Assembly (NCBI GenBank): GCA_900544025.1
Contig: UQTM01000017.1
Location: 1-54,438 of the forward strand
Source: an uncultured Odoribacter sp.
Lineage (GTDB): Bacteria > Bacteroidota > Bacteroidia > Bacteroidales > Marinifilaceae
Direction: 5' to 3'
DNA: 54,438 bases
Within the stretch, counting starts at the first letter, position 1; each line of letters opens with the position of its first letter. The notes under the pieces are model-generated. The model did not search any database. It was given only the letters and a program-made list of their open reading frames with translations, and was not told the DNA's origin. Shown in pieces: positions 1 through 9,414 of the stretch. The translations under genes were made by a program, and so were the position numbers.

Positions 1-238
1 CTTATTGTTATTATTGTTAATAGTTTTGTCGGTCGATATTTTTATGTAGGATAATAAAATGATCCGGAGAAATAGAATATCTTATTAAAAATTTTAAAAA
101 ACAAGATAAAACCTATATCTTTGAAACCTTAAGTGATAAAAATAGGGCGTTTGTATTTTACTATGTTTATAGTTCTTATCTAACTGATTATTTAAGGATT
201 ATGGCAATCGGAGCAATTTTAATCATAATCACATTTAT
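1..238. other. AT-rich upstream region of the sulfatase pair
   Basis: No convincing gene is visible here. A TATCTTTG match to the Bacteroidota -7 consensus TAnnTTTG lies at 116-123 on the plus strand, about 115 bases before the first sulfatase, but no good TTTG -33 element sits at the expected distance. The region probably holds the sulfatase promoter and leader, and possibly the end of an upstream transcript outside the window. Confidence 0.4.
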
Positions 239-1687
239 ATGAATAAATCGTTACTATTATCAGGTATTGCAGTTGGAGTAGGTATTGGACAAGTGTTTGC
301 AGCTACCCCGGCAAAAACAAAGAAAGCTCCCAATGTCGTATTCATCATTGCCGATGATTTGGGATATGGAGAATTAAGCTGCTACGGACAGGAAAAGTTC
401 CAAACCCCGAACATAGACCGTTTGGCTTTACAGGGAATGCGTTTTACGCAATGTTATTCTGGAACAACTGTCAGTGCTCCTTCTCGTTCCTGTCTTTTGA
501 CCGGGTTGCATTCGGGACATACGCCCATTCGTGGAAACCGGGAAGTTCAGCCGGAAGGTCAGATGTCACTGCCGGAGGGGGTGTATTCTATATTCAGTGT
601 GTTTAAAAATGCCGGATACACTACCGGAGCTTTTGGAAAGTGGGGATTGGGTGCGCCGGGTGAGGTGGGCGATCCCAACAAACAGGGAGTAGATGATTTT
701 TTCGGATATAATTGTCAATTGCTCGCTCATAATTACTATGCAGATCATTTATGGGAGAATGATAAACGGATAGAGCTGGAGGATAATTATAACGGGGGAT
801 TCGGGACTTATACCCAGGATTTGATTCATGAAAAGGCATTGAAATTTCTGGATAAAAATGCCGATAAACCTTTTTTTCTGTTCTTACCTTATGTATTGCC
901 TCATGCAGAGCTGATTGTGCCGGAAGATAGTATCATTCAGAAATTCAGAGGAAAATATCCGGAAAAACCTTATAAAGGGGTAGATGCGGGACCGGCTTTC
1001 AGAAAGGGAGGGTACTGTTCACAGAAAGAGCCTCATGCTACTTTTGCGGCTATGATTTACCGTTTGGATGTTTATGTCGGACAAGTGGTTGCCAAATTGA
1101 AAGAATTGGGAGTTTACGATAATACGATCATTGTATTTACCAGCGATAACGGGCCTCACATGGAAGGTGGAGCCGATCCGAATTTTTTCAATAGCAATGG
1201 AATTTTCCGGGGATATAAACGCGATGTTTACGAAGGAGGGATTCGTGTGCCGTTTATTACCGTATGGCCGGGAGTGATTAAACAAGGACAATCCGATTTT
1301 ATGTGTTCTTTCTGGGATATGTTGCCTACCTTTGCCCAGCTGACCGGAAATAAAGTGAAAAAAACGGATGGAATAAGTTTAATGCCGACTTTGACAGGTA
1401 AAGGAAAACAGAAGGAGCATGATTATTTTTATTTTGAATTTCAGGAGATGGGAGGACGGCAGGCTGTGAGAAAGGGAGATTGGAAACTTATTCGTTTAAA
1501 AGCTTCTAAAGGTGAAAATTCTATCTGGGAATTATATAACTTAGCGGCCGATCCGTCGGAAATTCATAATATAATTAAGGAATATCCGGAGAAAGCGAAA
1601 GAATTAGCAGATATTATGAAAGAGGCCCATGTGTATGATCCGAACTGGCCTTTGTTACAAGAAGAATTTAAAAAAGCCAAACCATGA
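239..1687 (+). CDS. Secreted sulfatase (arylsulfatase family, Ser-type)
   Basis: This 482-residue protein is a member of the alkaline-phosphatase-like sulfatase superfamily, which hydrolyses sulfate esters on glycans or small molecules. Residues 1-22 form a signal peptide ending near VFAA, so it acts in the periplasm or at the surface. The metal-binding start of the domain is seen as IIADDLGYGE (about 36-45). The maturation motif S79-A-P-S-R83 followed by SCLLTG is the serine version of C/S-x-P-S-R, in which Ser79 would be oxidised to formylglycine by an anaerobic sulfatase-maturing enzyme not present in this window. FTSDNGPH near residue 300 is the second metal-binding segment. Length is normal for the family. 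Its stop overlaps the start of the next sulfatase by four bases (ATGA), so the two are translationally coupled. The sulfated substrate cannot be told from sequence alone. Confidence 0.93.
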   Translation: MNKSLLLSGIAVGVGIGQVFAATPAKTKKAPNVVFIIADDLGYGELSCYGQEKFQTPNIDRLALQGMRFTQCYSGTTVSAPSRSCLLTGLHSGHTPIRGNREVQPEGQMSLPEGVYSIFSVFKNAGYTTGAFGKWGLGAPGEVGDPNKQGVDDFFGYNCQLLAHNYYADHLWENDKRIELEDNYNGGFGTYTQDLIHEKALKFLDKNADKPFFLFLPYVLPHAELIVPEDSIIQKFRGKYPEKPYKGVDAGPAFRKGGYCSQKEPHATFAAMIYRLDVYVGQVVAKLKELGVYDNTIIVFTSDNGPHMEGGADPNFFNSNGIFRGYKRDVYEGGIRVPFITVWPGVIKQGQSDFMCSFWDMLPTFAQLTGNKVKKTDGISLMPTLTGKGKQKEHDYFYFEFQEMGGRQAVRKGDWKLIRLKASKGENSIWELYNLAADPSEIHNIIKEYPEKAKELADIMKEAHVYDPNWPLLQEEFKKAKP

Positions 1688-3189
1688 AAAAAGAAGTGAT
1701 TACTTTATTGCCTGTCGTGGGGTGTGCCGTATTGGTGAATGCTGTACAGGCAAAACAACCGGACAAAAAACCAAATGTTATCATTATTCTTGCCGATGAT
1801 CTTGGATTCGGCGATATAAGCGCGTATGGAGCTACGGAGATACAAACTCCCAATATCGACCGTATCGCTAATGAAGGAGTGCGTTTCTCTCATGGATACG
1901 CTACTTCTGCGACCAGTACGCCGAGCCGTTTTTCCCTGCTCACCGGACGTTATCCGTGGAGAGAGAAAGCTCAGGTGTTGCAGGGAAATGCACCCCTGAT
2001 CATAAAAGAGGATATGCCTACTTTGCCGAAAATGTTTAAGGAAGCCGGATATACGACGGGTGCTGTCGGGAAATGGCATTTAGGGTTGGGAAACGGAAAT
2101 GTGGACTGGAATAAAGAAATTGTGCCGGGCGCACGTGAAGTCGGATTCGATTATTCTTTTATTACGGCAGCAACGAACGACCGTGTTCCCACAGTCTTTG
2201 TGGAAAACGGGAGAGTCGTAAATTTGGATCCGAACGATCCGATCGAAGTGAGTTACCGGAAGAATTTCCCCGGAGAGCCGACCGGAAAATCTAATCCGGA
2301 ATTATTGAAAATACATCCGAGTCACGGACACGATCAGTCTATCACCAATGGAATATCCAGAATCGGATATATGAAAGGGGGAAAGTCTGCATTGTGGGTG
2401 GATGAGGACATGGCAGACACTTTCCTGGACAAAGCGACCGATTTTGTAAAAGAGAATAAAGAAAACCCGTTTTTCTTATATTATGCTTTACATCAGCCGC
2501 ATGTTCCCAGAGTTCCCAATGCACGTTTTGCCGGAAAATCTTCGTTAGGTCCGCGTGGAGATGTTATTTTAGAAGCAGACTGGTGTGTGGGAGAGTTTTT
2601 GAAGACATTGGATGAATTGGGATTGTCGGAAAATACGATAGTCATTTTCTCCAGTGATAACGGTCCTGTGCTGGATGACGGATATAAAGATCAGGCTATT
2701 GAAAAATTAGGGAACCACAAACCTGCAGGTCCGCTTCGGGGAGGAAAATACAGTTCTTATGACGGAGGAACCCATGTTGCATTCATGATTCGTTGGCCGG
2801 AACGTATTAAACCCGGTGATTCGGATGCTCTGGTGTGTCAAATGGATTTTTATGCTTCTTTCGCTGCATTGCTCGGATTGGAAAATAAGACTCGTGACGG
2901 ACAGAATATATTGAAAGCATTGACGGGGAAATCGAAGAAGGGGCGTGAACTCTTATTACTGGAGGCTACGGGGGATAATGTGTTGTTGCGAGAAGGGGAT
3001 TGGATCTATATACCGCCGATGGTAAATCAGGGATATTGTGTGCCGCCGACAGAGCCCGGCAGAATGAAAGTTCCTCAATTATTCAATGTAAAGAAGGATA
3101 TCGGGCAAAAGAATAACCTTGCCGAAAAATATCCGGAACGGGTAGCCCGGATGGGGGAAAAAATCAAAGAAATACGAGAGAGTAAGTAA
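1684..3189 (+). CDS. Secreted sulfatase (arylsulfatase family, Ser-type)
   Basis: This 501-residue sulfatase begins with a signal peptide (MKKEVITLLPVVGCAVLVNAVQA, written here in part) and continues with the metal-binding IILADDLGFGD. The formylglycine precursor motif is S78-T-P-S-R82 followed by FSLLTG, again the Ser type that needs an anSME maturase. A GKWHLG segment near residue 125 and FSSDNGP near residue 320 are standard sulfatase metal and sulfate-binding elements. It overlaps the upstream sulfatase by ATGA, so the pair is probably co-translated and may remove sulfates in sequence from one glycan. A strong intrinsic terminator follows. No SusC/SusD pair or glycoside hydrolase is visible beside it, so the substrate is unknown. 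Confidence 0.93.
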   Translation: MKKEVITLLPVVGCAVLVNAVQAKQPDKKPNVIIILADDLGFGDISAYGATEIQTPNIDRIANEGVRFSHGYATSATSTPSRFSLLTGRYPWREKAQVLQGNAPLIIKEDMPTLPKMFKEAGYTTGAVGKWHLGLGNGNVDWNKEIVPGAREVGFDYSFITAATNDRVPTVFVENGRVVNLDPNDPIEVSYRKNFPGEPTGKSNPELLKIHPSHGHDQSITNGISRIGYMKGGKSALWVDEDMADTFLDKATDFVKENKENPFFLYYALHQPHVPRVPNARFAGKSSLGPRGDVILEADWCVGEFLKTLDELGLSENTIVIFSSDNGPVLDDGYKDQAIEKLGNHKPAGPLRGGKYSSYDGGTHVAFMIRWPERIKPGDSDALVCQMDFYASFAALLGLENKTRDGQNILKALTGKSKKGRELLLLEATGDNVLLREGDWIYIPPMVNQGYCVPPTEPGRMKVPQLFNVKKDIGQKNNLAEKYPERVARMGEKIKEIRESK

Positions 3190-3222
3190 TAATCGATTTA
3201 TTATCTTGCAATATGTATAAAC

Positions 3223-3255
3223 AAAAGGTGTCCGTAATAATCGGACACCTTTTTT
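3223..3255 (+). terminator. Intrinsic terminator after the sulfatase operon
   Basis: A perfect 12-bp stem (AAAAGGTGTCCG / CGGACACCTTTT) with a 7-base loop at 3235-3241 runs straight into a T tract. It lies 34 bases after the second sulfatase stop codon and is a textbook rho-independent terminator. Confidence 0.9.
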
Positions 3256-3414
3256 ATTAACCAGAGACAGCAAGGGATTGGGTACCGAAAAATGAGGAAT
3301 GAAAGCGGTGAAATGCTTTGAAAGAGAGAGGAGATAACCAACAAAAATTAATAATTTTTGCTTTTATTTTGTTGGATATGAGTGATTTATTGTATATTTG
3401 AAAATCGACACGGA

Positions 3415-3463
3415 AAAATTGCAATGTAGAGATTGCAATTTTGTTGTTTTTCTTTTATCTTTG
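3415..3463 (+). promoter_or_regulatory. Palindrome plus promoter of the AAA_14-type ATPase gene
   Basis: A perfect 11-bp inverted repeat (AAAATTGCAAT, 6-base spacer, ATTGCAATTTT) spans 3415-3442. Its right arm contains an ATTG (3432-3435) that sits 20 bases before a perfect Bacteroidota -7 box TATCTTTG (3456-3463). The ATPase start codon follows 18 bases later. The overlap of the palindrome with the -33 position suggests an operator site. The alternative is a hairpin acting as a terminator for something upstream, but no gene lies there. Confidence 0.55.
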
Positions 3464-3481
3464 GCTTGCAAAAAATCATAA

Positions 3482-4660
3482 ATGAACAGTTTAGTCAGTA
3501 CGCATAACACGCTTCTAAAAGAACGCACCTCCTCTGTACCCAGGGGGTTGCTGAAGCAGATCGACCGCAATAGCCGTTTGATTGCCGTGAAGGGGAGCCG
3601 GGGCGTAGGAAAGACAAATTTCTTGCTGGATTATTGCAATGAATATCATCGGGGAGACAGTTCCTGCCTGTATGTCAATGTCAATAATTTATTTATTGCC
3701 AGTGAGGGCTTGTTTCGTTTTGTGGAGCACTTTTATAAATTGGGTGGTAAGGTGTTGTTGCTGGACCAGGCTCATAAATATCCGGAATGGGATAGAGAGC
3801 TGAGAGCTTGCTACGACTTTTTCCCTGATTTACAAATCATTTTTACTTCCTCTTCTATCGTACGTATCAAATCGAATCCCTATCTGAACGGGATTGTGGA
3901 TATGTATAATTTAAGCGGACTTTCTTTCCGGGAGTTTTTGGAATTGGAAACCGGATTTCATTTTCCTGTATTTACTTTTGACGAGATTATTCTCCGGCAT
4001 GAGGATATTGTGGAAAGTATTTTGCGTACGATCCGTCCGCTGGCTTATTTCGAGAACTATTTGGAATACGGTTATTATCCCATTTATAAAGAAGAGAAGT
4101 CGCATATCGATTACCTGTTGAAAAATGTCAATCTGACATTGGAATTCGATATTCCTTATGCAAATCAGATTGAATTGAAATATTTAATCAAACTCAAACA
4201 GTTGTTGTATTTAGCTGCAAAAGAAACGGGATGTAATGTAAATATCAGCAAATTGAGCAATGCCATCGGTGTATCGAGAGCGACCGTACTCAATTATTTG
4301 AATTATATGAAGAATGCCCGTTTGCTTACTTTGCTTTATGATTCAAATAATGATGACGATTGCGGGAAAAAACCAAAAAAGTTGTATATTCACAATCCCA
4401 ATCTGCAAAGTGCCGTATGTCTGGACAATGTGGATCGGGCTACTTTGAGGAAATCTTTTTTCCTAAGCCAATTGTGTCCGATTTATCGGATTCATTATAC
4501 CGAGAATGCGGATTTTTTGGTAAATGGAAAGCATGAGGTGGATGTTTGCCAGGAGGGCGAAGGCAAGAAAAAAGAGCCTTCCGTTATTGTGATGGAAGAT
4601 ATGATCGAACGGGGGAAAGGGAATATTATCCCTCTTTGGTTAGCTGGGTTTACATATTGA
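3482..4660 (+). CDS. AAA_14-type ATPase with winged-helix region
   Basis: This 392-residue protein has a Walker A motif GSRGVGKT (residues 38-45) and a Walker B-like LLLDQAHKY (about 92-100). These place it in the large family of bacterial and archaeal AAA_14 P-loop ATPases, often described as ATPases with a DUF4143-like C-terminal region. Residues about 245-282 (ISKLSNAIGVSRATVLNYL and following) look like a winged helix-turn-helix. The C-terminal region ends with a nuclease-like-fold layout (NADFLVNGKHEVDV), but catalytic residues are not clear. No signal peptide or membrane segment is visible. The cellular role of this family is poorly known. The gene stands alone between a terminator and nifJ, with a palindrome over its promoter that could mean autoregulation. 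Confidence 0.75.
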   Translation: MNSLVSTHNTLLKERTSSVPRGLLKQIDRNSRLIAVKGSRGVGKTNFLLDYCNEYHRGDSSCLYVNVNNLFIASEGLFRFVEHFYKLGGKVLLLDQAHKYPEWDRELRACYDFFPDLQIIFTSSSIVRIKSNPYLNGIVDMYNLSGLSFREFLELETGFHFPVFTFDEIILRHEDIVESILRTIRPLAYFENYLEYGYYPIYKEEKSHIDYLLKNVNLTLEFDIPYANQIELKYLIKLKQLLYLAAKETGCNVNISKLSNAIGVSRATVLNYLNYMKNARLLTLLYDSNNDDDCGKKPKKLYIHNPNLQSAVCLDNVDRATLRKSFFLSQLCPIYRIHYTENADFLVNGKHEVDVCQEGEGKKKEPSVIVMEDMIERGKGNIIPLWLAGFTY

Positions 4661-4779
4661 TAAGAAAGACGAAAAGCAGGAACAGACAATTGGAACGGTG
4701 AGTATCGGGAAAGGAAAATTGTTCGTTCCGGCTTTCAATGTTTGACAACTATAAATAGAGATAATTTAATTAAAACAAA

Positions 4780-7700
4780 ATGGCAAAAGAGAAAAAATTT
4801 ATCACTTGTGATGGTAATGCTGCTGCTGCACATGTTGCGTATATGTTCAGTGAAGTTTCATGTATCTATCCGATCACTCCGTCTTCGCCAATGGCAGAAT
4901 ACGTTGATGAATGGGCTGCAAAGGGAAGAAAAAATATGTTCGGCGAAACTGTTCGCCTGGTGGAAATGCAATCGGAAGCCGGTGCTGCCGGAGCCGTACA
5001 CGGTTCTTTGCAGGCTGGTGCGCTGACTACTACCTATACGGCTTCTCAGGGATTGTTGTTGATGATCCCGAATATGTACAAGATTGCCGGTGAATTATTG
5101 CCTTGCGTATTCCATGTAAGTGCCCGTGCTCTTGCTGCTCATGCCTTGAATATTTTCGGTGACCATGCCGACGTTTATGCTGCACGTCAGACGGGTTTTG
5201 CTATGCTGGCTTCCGGTTCTGTACAGGAAGTGATGGATTTATCTGCCGTGTCACATCTGACTGCAATCAAATCGAGAGTGCCTTTCTTGAATTTCTTCGA
5301 TGGTTTCCGTACTTCTCATGAAATCCAGAAAATCGAAGAGCTGGATATGGAGGATGTAAGAGGGTTGGTCGATATGGATGCTTTACAGGCTTTCCGTAGC
5401 CGCGCTTTGAATTCTGAATCGCCCGTAACCAGAGGTACGGCACAGAATCCGGATGTATATTTCCAGGGACGTGAGGCTTCTAACAAATTCTATGATGCGG
5501 TTCCGGATATGGTTGCTGATTATATGGATAAGATCAGCGCAGTTACCGGAAGAAAATACCGTCCGTTTGATTATTATGGGGCTGCCGATGCTGAAAATAT
5601 CATTATCGCAATGGGGTCTGTAACTGAAACGATCCGTGAAGTGATCGATTTTGAAAATGCAAGCGGTAAAAAAGTGGGTATGATCGCCGTACACTTATAT
5701 CGTCCGTTCTCTGCTAAATATTTTATGGAAGCTGTTCCGGCCTCTGTAAAACGTATCACTGTGCTCGATCGTACGAAAGAGCCGGGAGCTAACGGAGATC
5801 CGTTGTATCTCGATGTAAAAGATATTTTCTACGGAAAAGAAAATGCTCCGCTTATCATTGGCGGACGTTACGGAATGGGATCTAAAGACGTTACTCCGTC
5901 ATGGATCATTGCCGTATATAAAAATATGGAGCGTAACGAGCCGAAGAATAACTTCACAATTGGTATCGTAGATGATGTTACTTTCCATTCTCTTCCTGCT
6001 GAAGAAGATGTGAAAATGACTCCTGCCGGAACTTATGAAGCTAAGTTCTATGGTTTGGGTTCTGACGGTACGGTTGGTGCAAATAAGAACTCTATTAAGA
6101 TTATCGGTGGCGCCACCAATAAATATTGCCAGGCTTATTTTGCTTACGACTCTAAAAAATCGGGTGGTTTCACCGCTTCCCATTTGCGTTTCGGTGATTG
6201 TCCGATCCGTTCGACTTATTTGATTACAACTCCCGACTTCGTGGCTTGCCACGTTCCGGCATACATTCATATGTATGATGTACTGAAAGGGTTGCAGAAA
6301 GGCGGCTCATTCCTGTTGAACTCTATTTGGGACGAAGAAGAAACTAAAAAGCATCTTCCGGTTCACATGAAGAAATACCTTGCTGAAAACGAGATTAATT
6401 TCTATATCATCAACGGTACGAAGATCGGTCAGGAATTAGGGTTGGGCAACCGTACCAATACGATTATGCAGAGTGCTTTCTTTAAAATTACAAATGTAAT
6501 TCCTTATGAATTGGCTGTCAGCGAAATGAAACACGCTATCGACAAATCATACGGCAAGAAAGGTGAAGCGATCGTCAATATGAACTATGCTGCTGTGGAT
6601 GCCGGCGGTAAAGACGGTAACCTGATTAAAGTAGCTGTTCCCGCTGAATGGAAAAATCTGAAAGAAGAAGAACCGACAGTCGATACCACACGTCCTGAAT
6701 TTATCCGTAATGTTGTGGATGTGATGAATGCACAGAAAGGCGACGATCTGCCGATCAGCGCATTCAACGGTTATGAAGACGGCACTTTCCCCGCAGGAAC
6801 CGCTAAATTTGAAAAACGCGGTATTGCCGTGAACGTTCCGGAATGGCAGGTAGAAAACTGTATTCAGTGTAATCAGTGTGCTTATGTTTGTCCTCATGCT
6901 GCAATTCGTCCGTTCCTGATGACCGATGAAGAGATTGCCGCTGCTCCTGCCGGAACCGATACTAAGCCGGCAATCGGCAAGGATCTGGCCGGATTTAAAT
7001 TCAGAATCCAGGTATCTCCGTTGGATTGTACCGGTTGCGGTAACTGTGCCGACGTATGTCCTGCCAAGACAAAGGCTTTGGTTATGAAACCTCTGGAATC
7101 ACAGGAAGCAGAAGTTACCCGCTGGACTTATATGGATCAGAAAGTGGGTTATAAGAAAGTTGTTGAGCCTAACAATGTGAAAAATTCACAGTTCGTTCAG
7201 CCGTTGTTCGAGTTCTCCGGAGCTTGTGCCGGTTGCGGTGAAACTCCTTATATTAAATTGATCACCCAGTTGTTCGGAGAAAGAATGATGGTTGCTAACG
7301 CTACGGGTTGTTCTTCGATCTACGGTGGTTCTGCACCTTCTACTCCATATTGTACAAACTACGAGAGCGGACGCGGACCGGCCTGGGCTAACTCATTGTT
7401 CGAAGATAATGCAGAGTTCGGTTTCGGTATGGCTGAAGGTGCTAACCGTTTGCGCGAAAGAGCGAAGAGATTGCTGGAAGAAAATAAGGCATCTTTCTCT
7501 GCTGACACACAGGCTGCTGTTCAGGCATGGATCGAGGCTTATTCCGATGGCGATAAAACCATTGCCACCAGTGATGCATTAGCTGCTGCTTTAGAAAAAG
7601 AAGCTGCACCGGTGGCTAAAGAAATCCTGACTTTAAAGAACTACTTCACGAAGAAATCTCAATGGATATTCGGTGGTGACGGTTGGGCTTATGATATCGG

Positions 7701-8316
7701 TTATGGTGGTGTGGATCATGTTTTAGCGAGCGGACAGGATGTAAATATTTTGGTTGTCGATACCGAAGTGTATTCCAATACAGGTGGACAGTCGTCTAAA
7801 TCGACTCCTGCCGGAGCTGTGGCTAAATTCGCTGCCAGCGGTAAGCGTATCCGTAAGAAAGATTTGGGTATGATGGCCATGTCTTATGGGTATGTGTATG
7901 TTGCTCAGGTAGCCATGGGAGCTAACCAGGCACAATATATGAAAGCGATCAAGGAAGCCGAAGCTTATCCGGGACCGTCTTTGATTATTGCCTATGCTCC
8001 GTGTATCAACCATGGATTGAAATCAAGCATGGGTAAATCGCAGCAGGAAGAGAAAAAAGCTGTAGAATGTGGTTACTGGCAGTTGTATCGTTACAATCCG
8101 ATGCTGGAAGTAGAAGGCAAGAACCCGTTCCAGTTGGATTCTAAAGATCCGGATTACACTAAATTCCGTGAATTCCTGATGGGTGAAGTTCGTTTCAATT
8201 CTTTGGTGAAAGCTGCTCCTGCCGATGCAGAACGCTTGTTCCAGGAAACGGAAAACGATGCTAAATGGAAGTTGAACGGTTACAAACGTTTGGCTGCTAT
8301 GGAGTACGGCAAGTAA
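4780..8316 (+). CDS. nifJ: Pyruvate:ferredoxin (flavodoxin) oxidoreductase
   Basis: This 1178-residue single-chain enzyme oxidatively decarboxylates pyruvate to acetyl-CoA and CO2 and passes electrons to ferredoxin or flavodoxin. All expected domains appear in order: the N-terminal pyruvate-binding domain (SCIYPITPSSPMAE), the central domains, a 2x[4Fe-4S] ferredoxin domain starting at Cys694 (CIQCNQCAYVCP and CTGCGNCADVCP), a further cluster-binding CAGCGE, and the C-terminal thiamine diphosphate domain (GGDGWAYDIGYGG, then DTEVYSNTGGQ). The length matches the homodimeric enzyme of anaerobes. The gene is monocistronic, preceded by a 119-base gap and followed by a terminator. Codon use favours forms typical of highly expressed Bacteroidota genes. 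It marks the host as a strict or near-strict anaerobe. Confidence 0.97.
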   Translation: MAKEKKFITCDGNAAAAHVAYMFSEVSCIYPITPSSPMAEYVDEWAAKGRKNMFGETVRLVEMQSEAGAAGAVHGSLQAGALTTTYTASQGLLLMIPNMYKIAGELLPCVFHVSARALAAHALNIFGDHADVYAARQTGFAMLASGSVQEVMDLSAVSHLTAIKSRVPFLNFFDGFRTSHEIQKIEELDMEDVRGLVDMDALQAFRSRALNSESPVTRGTAQNPDVYFQGREASNKFYDAVPDMVADYMDKISAVTGRKYRPFDYYGAADAENIIIAMGSVTETIREVIDFENASGKKVGMIAVHLYRPFSAKYFMEAVPASVKRITVLDRTKEPGANGDPLYLDVKDIFYGKENAPLIIGGRYGMGSKDVTPSWIIAVYKNMERNEPKNNFTIGIVDDVTFHSLPAEEDVKMTPAGTYEAKFYGLGSDGTVGANKNSIKIIGGATNKYCQAYFAYDSKKSGGFTASHLRFGDCPIRSTYLITTPDFVACHVPAYIHMYDVLKGLQKGGSFLLNSIWDEEETKKHLPVHMKKYLAENEINFYIINGTKIGQELGLGNRTNTIMQSAFFKITNVIPYELAVSEMKHAIDKSYGKKGEAIVNMNYAAVDAGGKDGNLIKVAVPAEWKNLKEEEPTVDTTRPEFIRNVVDVMNAQKGDDLPISAFNGYEDGTFPAGTAKFEKRGIAVNVPEWQVENCIQCNQCAYVCPHAAIRPFLMTDEEIAAAPAGTDTKPAIGKDLAGFKFRIQVSPLDCTGCGNCADVCPAKTKALVMKPLESQEAEVTRWTYMDQKVGYKKVVEPNNVKNSQFVQPLFEFSGACAGCGETPYIKLITQLFGERMMVANATGCSSIYGGSAPSTPYCTNYESGRGPAWANSLFEDNAEFGFGMAEGANRLRERAKRLLEENKASFSADTQAAVQAWIEAYSDGDKTIATSDALAAALEKEAAPVAKEILTLKNYFTKKSQWIFGGDGWAYDIGYGGVDHVLASGQDVNILVVDTEVYSNTGGQSSKSTPAGAVAKFAASGKRIRKKDLGMMAMSYGYVYVAQVAMGANQAQYMKAIKEAEAYPGPSLIIAYAPCINHGLKSSMGKSQQEEKKAVECGYWQLYRYNPMLEVEGKNPFQLDSKDPDYTKFREFLMGEVRFNSLVKAAPADAERLFQETENDAKWKLNGYKRLAAMEYGK

Positions 8317-8340
8317 TTTTTGCAACATTCCAATATGACG

Positions 8341-8375
8341 ACGGGACTGTCCTTTTTAGGATAGCCCCGTTTTTT
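8341..8375 (+). terminator. Intrinsic terminator after nifJ
   Basis: A 12-bp stem (8341-8352 with 8359-8370, containing two G-T pairs) with a short T-rich loop is followed by TTTTTG. It lies 24 bases past the nifJ stop codon. Confidence 0.8.
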
Positions 8376-8537
8376 GTATGCCGGAGAAAGGGGAGAGGAG
8401 AAAATATCCCCGTGAAAGAAGAATAACAGGTATGACTTCTATCCTGTATATATAGAACGATAGTGGTAGAAAAAGATGAAAATTTAGCCAAGAATAATTA
8501 GAATATATTAAAAGCCCTGTTTGTTCGATGATCGGCC

Positions 8538-8930
8538 TCAATAGTTGATCTGTAGTGTGTCTTGTATTGTTCTTCGTAATTCCATTGAGTTTATCGGTTT
8601 GGAGAGGTAGCCATTAAAGCCGCTGTTAAGGATCCGTTCCTGATCTTCTGGGAAAGCGTAAGCGGTAATGGCAATAATCGGAATTGTTTTCGAAAGTTTA
8701 CGTATTTGGGCCGTTGCCTCAAAGCCGTCCATTTGTGGCATCTTTATGTCCATTAGTATTAATTGAGGCTGATGTTGTTTGAAAAGCTCGATCGCTTCAA
8801 TGCCGTTATGCGCGTGATATAACCAATAATCTTGCTTCAACAGAATCTCGAATAATAAGTAATTACTTGAATCGTCTTCAGCAATTAGAATTGAAAAAAC
8901 GGGCATTTTTGTTACTTCGTTTTTTTTCAT
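8538..8930 (-). CDS. Single-domain response regulator (CheY-like receiver)
   Basis: This protein of about 130 residues is a lone receiver domain. The acidic pocket (LIAEDD), the phosphoacceptor Asp61 in LMDIKMPQMDG, the conserved Thr in AIT and Lys111 in LSKPIN are all present. There is no output domain, so it would work by protein contact or in a phosphorelay. No histidine kinase lies in the window. A start at the ATG ending at 8930 is preferred. An upstream GTG at 8961-8963 would leave almost no leader behind the promoter, and an internal ATG ending at 8906 is also possible. It is divergent from the glycosyltransferase/export cluster, but a regulatory link is only a guess. Confidence 0.88.
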   Translation of the reverse strand: MKKNEVTKMPVFSILIAEDDSSNYLLFEILLKQDYWLYHAHNGIEAIELFKQHQPQLILMDIKMPQMDGFEATAQIRKLSKTIPIIAITAYAFPEDQERILNSGFNGYLSKPINSMELRRTIQDTLQINY

Positions 8931-8976
8931 AAATGTTGTACTAAATATCACAGAATGTTGCACTAAGTTAAGGATT

Positions 8977-9008
8977 CAAAGGTACGTTTTTTTTGTTAAA
9001 AATTCAAG
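8977..9008 (-). promoter_or_regulatory. Promoter of the receiver-domain gene
   Basis: Read on the minus strand, a CTTG element (9005-9008) is followed after 20 bases by TACCTTTG (8977-8984), a perfect match to the Bacteroidota -7 consensus TAnnTTTG at the usual spacing. Transcription would begin near 8970. Confidence 0.65.
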
Positions 9009-9414
9009 GAAATAAAAATGAATATTTACATTTTATTTTAAATACATAAGTTTCATAAAATCAACAATATAACCAACTACAAAATAAACCTGCTTCTCTA
9101 ATTACCTATGAGATGTTCGTCTATCTTAAACGTACAAAAAAAACGTACGATTAAACTGGATATAACTTGATGATTTAATCGTAAGCATATGATTCCTATT
9201 TATATGTTTCGTTAATTGTTTATATTGGATTTATATAGTTGTTTGTTGATTATTGTTACATCACTATATTGGTTTTGAAACAAATATTATTAAGTTGAAA
9301 TAATATTTAATGTTTTTATATTTTTAGCTTGTAAATTTGTTTATTTATATTTATATTCGTAATATATAATTAAAATGATAATGTAGTTAAGTTATTTTTA
9401 TTTACTAAATATGT
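8985..9414. other. AT-rich intergenic region before the GG-leader cluster
   Basis: About 430 bases without a supportable gene, much richer in A and T than the flanking genes. It holds the promoter of the divergent receiver gene. On the plus strand it has a TAAATTTG match to the -7 consensus at 9332-9339, about 75 bases before the LanC-like gene; the -33 element is weak. Two CGTAC motifs flank an A8 run near 9129-9150. The region may carry the main promoter of the cluster. Confidence 0.4.

Noticed and set aside
4661..4779. A promoter directly before nifJ
   Set aside because: AATGTTTG at 4737-4744 is a one-mismatch -7 box, but the only nearby TTG is 15 bases upstream, too close to call.
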